Positions 58,963 to 64,000 of a DNA stretch of 64,000 bases are shown in pieces (within the stretch, counting starts at the first letter, position 1; every line of letters begins with the position of its first letter). The stretch comes from Chlorops oryzae (Eukaryota > Arthropoda > Insecta > Diptera > Chloropidae). Made by a program: the position numbers and the translations under genes. The stretch lies in the NCBI GenBank assembly GCA_020466095.1, contig CM035808.1, positions 46,654,893 to 46,718,892 on the forward strand, written 5' to 3'. Below the pieces are notes generated by a model. It did no database searches and had not been told where the DNA came from. It saw only the letters and a program-made list of their open reading frames with translations.

Positions 58963-58967
58963 GAGCG
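58930..58967 (-). promoter_or_regulatory. Inr plus DPE core promoter
   Basis: On -, the initiator TCAGTT has its A at 58962 as +1. Counting from it, +28 to +32 (58935-58931) reads GGTCG, which fits the fly downstream promoter element consensus RGWYV at exactly the required spacing. No TATA box lies about 30 bp upstream, as usual for Inr/DPE promoters. Inr, exact DPE, Kozak-like ATG and splice donor in 200 bp make this the best host promoter candidate in the window. Confidence 0.6.
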
Positions 58968-59019
58968 CTTGTGCTTGACTTAATATAATATACGAAAAAG
59001 GCAACTTGCATAGCGGGCA

Positions 59020-59145
59020 GGCAGCATGTTGCGATCGGACCCAAGCTAGTCGAAGGTTTGTTTACAAAATACTGCGATGTAAGTTTTTGAGATTGGCTTT
59101 ATATAGGAAAAGGCTATGAATTGCTGGCAGCATGTTGCGATCGGA
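59020..59145. repeat. Duplicated 20-bp motif upstream of the promoter
   Basis: GGCAGCATGTTGCGATCGGA occurs at 59020-59039 and exactly again at 59126-59145, 106 bp apart. Weaker similarity extends on both sides (GAAAAGGC before, TCGAAG after). Relative to the TSS at 58962 these lie about 60-80 and 165-185 bp upstream. Confidence 0.7.
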
Positions 59146-59408
59146 TACGAATAAATCGAAGTGCGCATTTGAATTCTGTTAAGTTTGTAATGGCTTACTT
59201 TCTTTTTATTTTTTTTTGTAGCTAAAAATACGGAAATGAAGCATTTACAAAACCAAAAAGAACATCACATTGAAAAAAATAACCTGTGTACTTACAAAGC
59301 AAGTAATGAGAGTTAAAATGTATGAAAATGGCAGACGACATCAAAATTTCAATAGAAAAACACTTGGAATGGGTAAGAAGTTCACAATTTCAAGAATAAT
59401 TGCGTTTT

Positions 59409-60230
59409 AAACAAGTAAGGGTGTTATAGTCAGGCGAGCCTGACAATAGAATACCCGACACAGACACACGTGTTCAAACAAATTTTAATATAAAGAGGTG
59501 TTTAAGGCCATATGGGGGCCCATACACCGACTTTTGTTAATTTCTTTATGAAAACTGCCCCTCTGCCACGCCCACTTTTCCAATTTTTGGAATTCTAATC
59601 GGAAGCTTAGATATACGCTCAAATCCTAAGTTTCATTGAAATATTTGGAAAAAGTCCGATTTTAGGCATTTGAGCATTTTTGTGACAAGACCCAGTACTG
59701 AGGTACCGCTTAATATGGACGATCTGGAATTTTTTGAGTATATTATGCTACAAGAAGCATAAGTGCCAACTTTCTTCAAGTCGCATTTGAATTTGTTAGG
59801 GGACAATTTTCGAAAAACGCCCTTTGCCACGCCTTTTTTAAAAATTTATGCAAATCGTATACTTGCCTTGAAAATGGTTCAAAAAATTCATAAAATTGTG
59901 GAAAAACTCAGTTTAGAGCAGTTTTGTGAATTTTCGTAACAGACCCAGTACTGGAGGTACCCCTAAATTGGTTAGTCGGGTCCATTCTCGAACTTGTTCT
60001 TTACTCATGTCCCCGTGACACGCATACCAAATTATGTCAAGAGCTCAACTCCTTCGATAAGATAAACTGTATACAAACAGACGGACATGAGAAGACGACG
60101 GACTACTGTCTAAATGAATCTCCGGTACTGATCATTTCAATACATTTTAATGGTCTATCTGAATGAGATCTGGGTGTTGACACAACCAAAAACGCAATAT
60201 ACCTCGACACAGAGTGTGTCGGGTAAAAAA
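59409..60230 (-). mobile_element. Hairpin-ended repeat, family A copy 3
   Basis: About 822 bp, inverted relative to 30022-30878. Its terminal hairpin is intact (GTCAGGCGAGCCTGAC, 59429-59444, read on +), next to AACAAGTAAGGG. The other end is GTGTGTCGGGTAAAAAA. Many small deletions relative to copy 2 indicate greater age. Inserted about 450 bp upstream of the candidate promoter. Confidence 0.78.
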
Positions 60231-60250
60231 CCAATAGTATTTTTTTTATA

Positions 60251-60765
60251 CAGTGGTCGTCCAGTAAGACGTACATACGATTATACGACTGTCCAATAGT
60301 ACGAAAGGCAAATTTATTGCATTAGCTCCTCTATAGTACGAATGAAATTTTTTTGCTATCCGATGATATGAATAGGTGTATTTTTTGAAAGTATTTGTTT
60401 GTTTTTCTATAAATGAATAGAAAATTTAGTGATTCTTTGAAGTTCCTATGTATTTTTTTTTTCTGCCGTCAGCTGTTAAGAAGTCAGTTGCTACGAAGTT
60501 TTATATTGAAGTGCGACTTGATATTTTCAAAATGTTGTTCATACTTAAAAATGTTTAACAAAAAACAGCACGAACAAGTCGATTTCTTTAAAAATTAAGT
60601 TGTTTTGTTAATTTTGTTTTAAATAAAAAATTAAATTAAATTAAGCTACATGCATGTCGTTTATTCATAAAAAAAAGGAAGGAAAATTCGTGTCCAATAA
60701 TACGAATTTTTCAGCATAATGAATGTGCCTGAAATTATATAATTCGTACTATTGGACGAGCACTG
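60251..60765. mobile_element. Non-autonomous Tc1/pogo-like element
   Basis: 515 bp flanked by TA (60249-60250 and 60766-60767). The inverted ends are CAGTGGTCGTCCAGTA on the left and CAGTGCTCGTCCAATA on the right, two mismatches in 16. GTCCAATAGTACGAA-like motifs recur inside, near both ends (60284-60304 and 60690-60706), as subterminal repeats. A 61-codon frame (60413-60598) shows no transposase motif. Confidence 0.7.
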
Positions 60766-62400
60766 TACTTCGAAAGCAGAATGAATATTGTATACGCGAA
60801 TGCAGCTCTGAACTGAACTTCTGGCAATTAGGAGCCGGACCGTAATTCATTCCTTTCTCTTCTTCGACAGTACCAAGTACTTTTACGTTTTGTTTTATAT
60901 AAACCTTAGTTTCCTTCCTTTTTTGATCCAGTCTTTTTTGATATATGTTCGAGCATCGACAGAACGCATTCTGTACCTTTTTCTATTCTTTTCGTTGAAC
61001 TTGTGAATTTTGTTCACGAGACCAAGTAAAATTTAGCCGAATCATACGCGGATATCAAGAGAGAATCTCTACTTTAATTTGAAGAGCGAAAAGCGAATTT
61101 CGCCAATATAATCGAAAGAATTAAATCTGTGTTTTGCGACTGAGAAAAGCGGCACTGACCGGATGTGAGTATATCACGTGGTTGAATATTAGGATCTCAT
61201 TAATTCCCTTCTCTTTTTGGGAAATCCAAACCTTACGATTGTGGCCCGAACAAATATATTAATCGAAGGCTGGAAGTTATGTACAAGGACATTTGTGACT
61301 ATGAAAAGCAAATAAATCTTTAAGTCGAAGAGAACCAGCCATTGAGTCTAATAAAGAAGGAGAAACAAGGAATTGCTCCACAATTAACAGCGACCGAAGA
61401 AGCTTAAAATCTTTTTCGTGCGACCTTTACACCTCAATGTGCAAGTCGCAAAAAAAACATGAAAAACACGGCCGCTATGGATCGTTTCTCAAGGAGTAAA
61501 CACGTTAGCAACTCAAAAAAAAAAAGAAAGATTTTTCACTTCCGGTGAACACTGAAATTGCACATTAAAACAAATGACTCCCCGAGCAGTCGTGAATTGT
61601 GCATTTCCAGTGGAGAACAAAACCAACAATAGTAACAATGGAAAAGCGATTTTTCGATTGCACCTGGAAAGGTAAAGCATGAGCGCTCGGCTCTCCCGCA
61701 TTCAATAAAAGTTTTGTTACACAAATCGCCTGTGGTATCATTTTACAAAATCCACCGAAATTGCACCAAAATTACAACAGCTTCAAAGGTCGCGACGGAA
61801 ATGGCAAAGCATCAATTTCGACACATGCCGAGAAAATGCATAAAAGCGACAAGAATGCACACGCTGCACGCGAATAGAACGCCGAGCCCATTGTAGTCAT
61901 TTTCATCGTGGCGAATACGACAACGGAAAGGAACTCATTGAGTAAAGAGCACTTCTCGCGCTCCAATAATTTTGTTTGAATTTCGAACGCAAACACAGCG
62001 GATCACTAACAATAGACTCCAGATTCCGGAAGTGAAAATGCCGAAAGGTTACAGTGCTAAAAAGAGTTTTACAAATTTTCGGTTTCAATTTTGGTTTGGT
62101 TTGGTTCAGTTCAGTGCGGTTCAAAGAGGAACAAATTGGAACGCGTGAGCTGAGAATGCCTCATAGAAGCGGATAATCAAAATTGCTATAAAAACAAAAA
62201 ATTTGATGTACCCACCAGAGTTGGGAATTTCGGGTATAAGCCCAATACACGACCAGAAATTAGCATACAACATGGGTTATGGATTTACATAGTTCATGTT
62301 GTTTAACCATTAGAAAGACAACTTCCTATTCTACGGACACTAGTCTTCAGCTCCTTTATCAACAAATATGATGGAAAAGATAGGTTAGGTATGCTTATCC
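60766..62400. other. Unassigned sequence upstream of the CT array
   Basis: 60950-61450 reads in part like a decayed coding sequence but has many stops in all frames. A 44-codon frame on - (61906-61772) starts with a signal-peptide-like segment and has no good donor. Nothing is called with confidence. Confidence 0.4.
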
Positions 62401-63160
62401 TATCTACCTCTCTCTTTTACTCTCTCTCTCTTTTACTCTCTCTCTCTTTTACTCTCTCTCTCTTACTCTCTCTCTCTTTTACTCTCTCTCTCTTTTACTC
62501 TCTCTCTCTCTTTTACTCTCTCTCTCTCTTTTACTCTCTCTCTCTTTTACACTCTCTCTCTCTTTTACTCTCTCTCTCTCTCTTTACTCTCTCTCTCTCT
62601 TTTACTCTCTCTCTCTCTCTTTTACGCTCTCTCTCTCTTTTAATCTCTCTCTCTTTTACTTTCCCTCTTTATTTTAATCTCACTCTCTCTCTCTTTTACT
62701 CTCTTTCACTCTTTTACTCTCCCTCTTTATTTTAATCTCTTTCTCTCTTTTACTTTCTCGCTCTTTTACTCTCTCTCTTACTCTCTCTTACTCTCTCTCT
62801 CTTACTCTCTCATACTCTCGTACTCTCTCTTACTCTCTCGTACTCTCTCTTACTCTCTCGTACTCTCTCATACACTCTCGTACTCTCTCTTACTCTCTTT
62901 AACTCTCTCTTACTCTCTCTCTATATCTCTCTCAATACCACTCTCTATATCTCTCTCTATACTCTCTCTATATCTCCCTCTATTTCTCCCTCTTTATCTC
63001 TCTCTATATCTCTCTCAATATCTATCTCTATATATCTCTCTATATCTCTCTCTATATCTCTCTCTATACCTCTCTCTATATCTCTCTCTATACCTCTCTC
63101 TATATCTCTCTCTATGTCTCCCTCTATATCTGCCTCTATATTTCTCTCTATATCTTTCTA
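62401..63160. repeat. Long CT-rich micro/minisatellite
   Basis: About 760 bp in three zones: (CTCTCTCT-TTTA) units to about 62770, CTCTCTTA/CTCTCGTA units to about 62920, then CTCTCTATAT units. The strand asymmetry is almost complete (pyrimidine on +). Frames through it (Leu/Ser-rich on +, RYRE repeats on -) are artefacts. Confidence 0.95.
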
Positions 63161-64000
63161 GCTGTCTCCGACTTTCGTGCTTTATTCCAGAGGAAATTCG
63201 GCCCCGAGGCGCACTTATAATAACACCTTGCTCTCTCGACATGCCTACTTTAGACACAAATGAATAAATTCGAATTATACACTACCATTTCGAACTAAAT
63301 TTTCCTTTAACCCCCTAAATAATAACTTTATTTTCCAATTTATTTAAACTTACCAAAGCTCATTATTCGCAATTTGGTAATTGCCGAAAATGCCCGTTCA
63401 TAAATAACCGATAAACGTTTTGTTGCAAATGATGTAAACAGAGCTTAAACATTAATTAACCCCGGTGTAAATTATCGTGTGACTCCAATCGAGAGGAAGT
63501 TTGTTGATTAATAGAAAAGTATGTATATAAGTATTTATTTTTTACGCTCCAAAGTATTATATGTTCTACATACTTTCAGAAATGCATTTTTGATCTCCTT
63601 AAAGCCGGAAAATCCTCTATTAAAATGGAATTTTTTAAAACGATTAAAAAATTAAGTACATACCTTTAGATGTAGGTTGTCCTACTAACATTTTGACCAT
63701 TAAATTCTTTGTATATAAATTTGAGTAGAAATTTAATTTATTTAAATTGAATTTAAATGCCAAAACAGACAGACAGAATCCTTATCTGTTGCACATCATC
63801 AAGGGCTTTACACGCGTGTATTAAAAGTTCAAAAAAGCTATGATTGTAAGCCAATATTTTTCCATATTTTCAAGAAATAATTCCATTTACAATATGCTCT
63901 TCTGTGTACACGTATCCCCAAAATTTGCATAATGTAGGTATTCATATAGGTTTGTGTGTGTAGGGTTGGTTCTTCAGGAAATAGAGCAAAGGACAAGTAC
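63161..64000. other. Host non-coding sequence at the right edge
   Basis: No exon or repeat recognised. Confidence 0.45.

Noticed and set aside
60950..61450. Decayed coding sequence resembling a retroelement gag
   Set aside because: Stops in every frame and no motif that can be named.
62391..63257. Leu/Ser repeat frame on + and RYRE repeat frame on -
   Set aside because: Both are translations of the CT-rich microsatellite.
1..64000. CRISPR arrays, operons, bacterial promoters, rRNA or tRNA genes
   Set aside because: None seen; the composition, introns and elements are those of an animal nuclear genome.

Overview
The window is animal nuclear DNA, most probably from a higher fly (Brachycera) and possibly a tephritid. 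The organism is inferred, not proven. The grounds are AT-rich, gene-poor sequence, BEL/Pao and Ty3/gypsy elements of insect type, a mariner, and several copies of hairpin-ended elements with (GTCY)n tracts like dipteran mini-me/DINE-1 repeats. There are no bacterial-type genes, rRNA, recognisable tRNA or CRISPR arrays.

Layout. 160-10551 is a Ty3/gypsy-type LTR retrotransposon on + with apparently identical 829-bp LTRs, a GATT target duplication, gag, pol and a long non-coding 3' part. 31309-37450 is a BEL/Pao retrotransposon on - with 403-bp LTRs differing at one base and a GTGGA duplication; its gag-pol frame is open but cut off before the last integrase-linked domain. 38186-39475 is a mariner with perfect 32-bp inverted repeats and a dead transposase. 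Between them lie non-autonomous DNA elements recognised by termini and target duplications: a hAT type (23721-24126), a 115-bp piggyBac type (26758-26872), a Transib-like element (41916-42699), a Helitron-like element filled with GA-rich minisatellite (49195-50086), an 8- or 9-bp-duplication MITE (53751-53944) and a Tc1/pogo-like element (60251-60765). Five copies of two related hairpin-ended families are at 14345, 28024, 30022, 46333 and 59409. A ~113-bp tandem repeat is at 20400-20900, and a graded CT-rich microsatellite at 62400-63160.

Host genes are sparse. The best evidence is a core promoter and first exon on - near 58962: a perfect Inr, a DPE at +28 to +32, a well-placed ATG, six codons and a consensus splice donor. 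If that exon is real, much of the left part of the window could be a very long first intron. A single-exon small gene on - (45220-45501) has a C-terminal membrane segment that I recall as resembling mitochondrial TOM22. Two small ORFs in divergent arrangement (47649-47888 on -, 48114-48200 on +) are weaker candidates. Each retroelement encodes its own replication proteins; the short elements encode nothing and would depend on proteins supplied elsewhere.

All family names come from reading motifs and termini by eye. No alignment or database search was possible.
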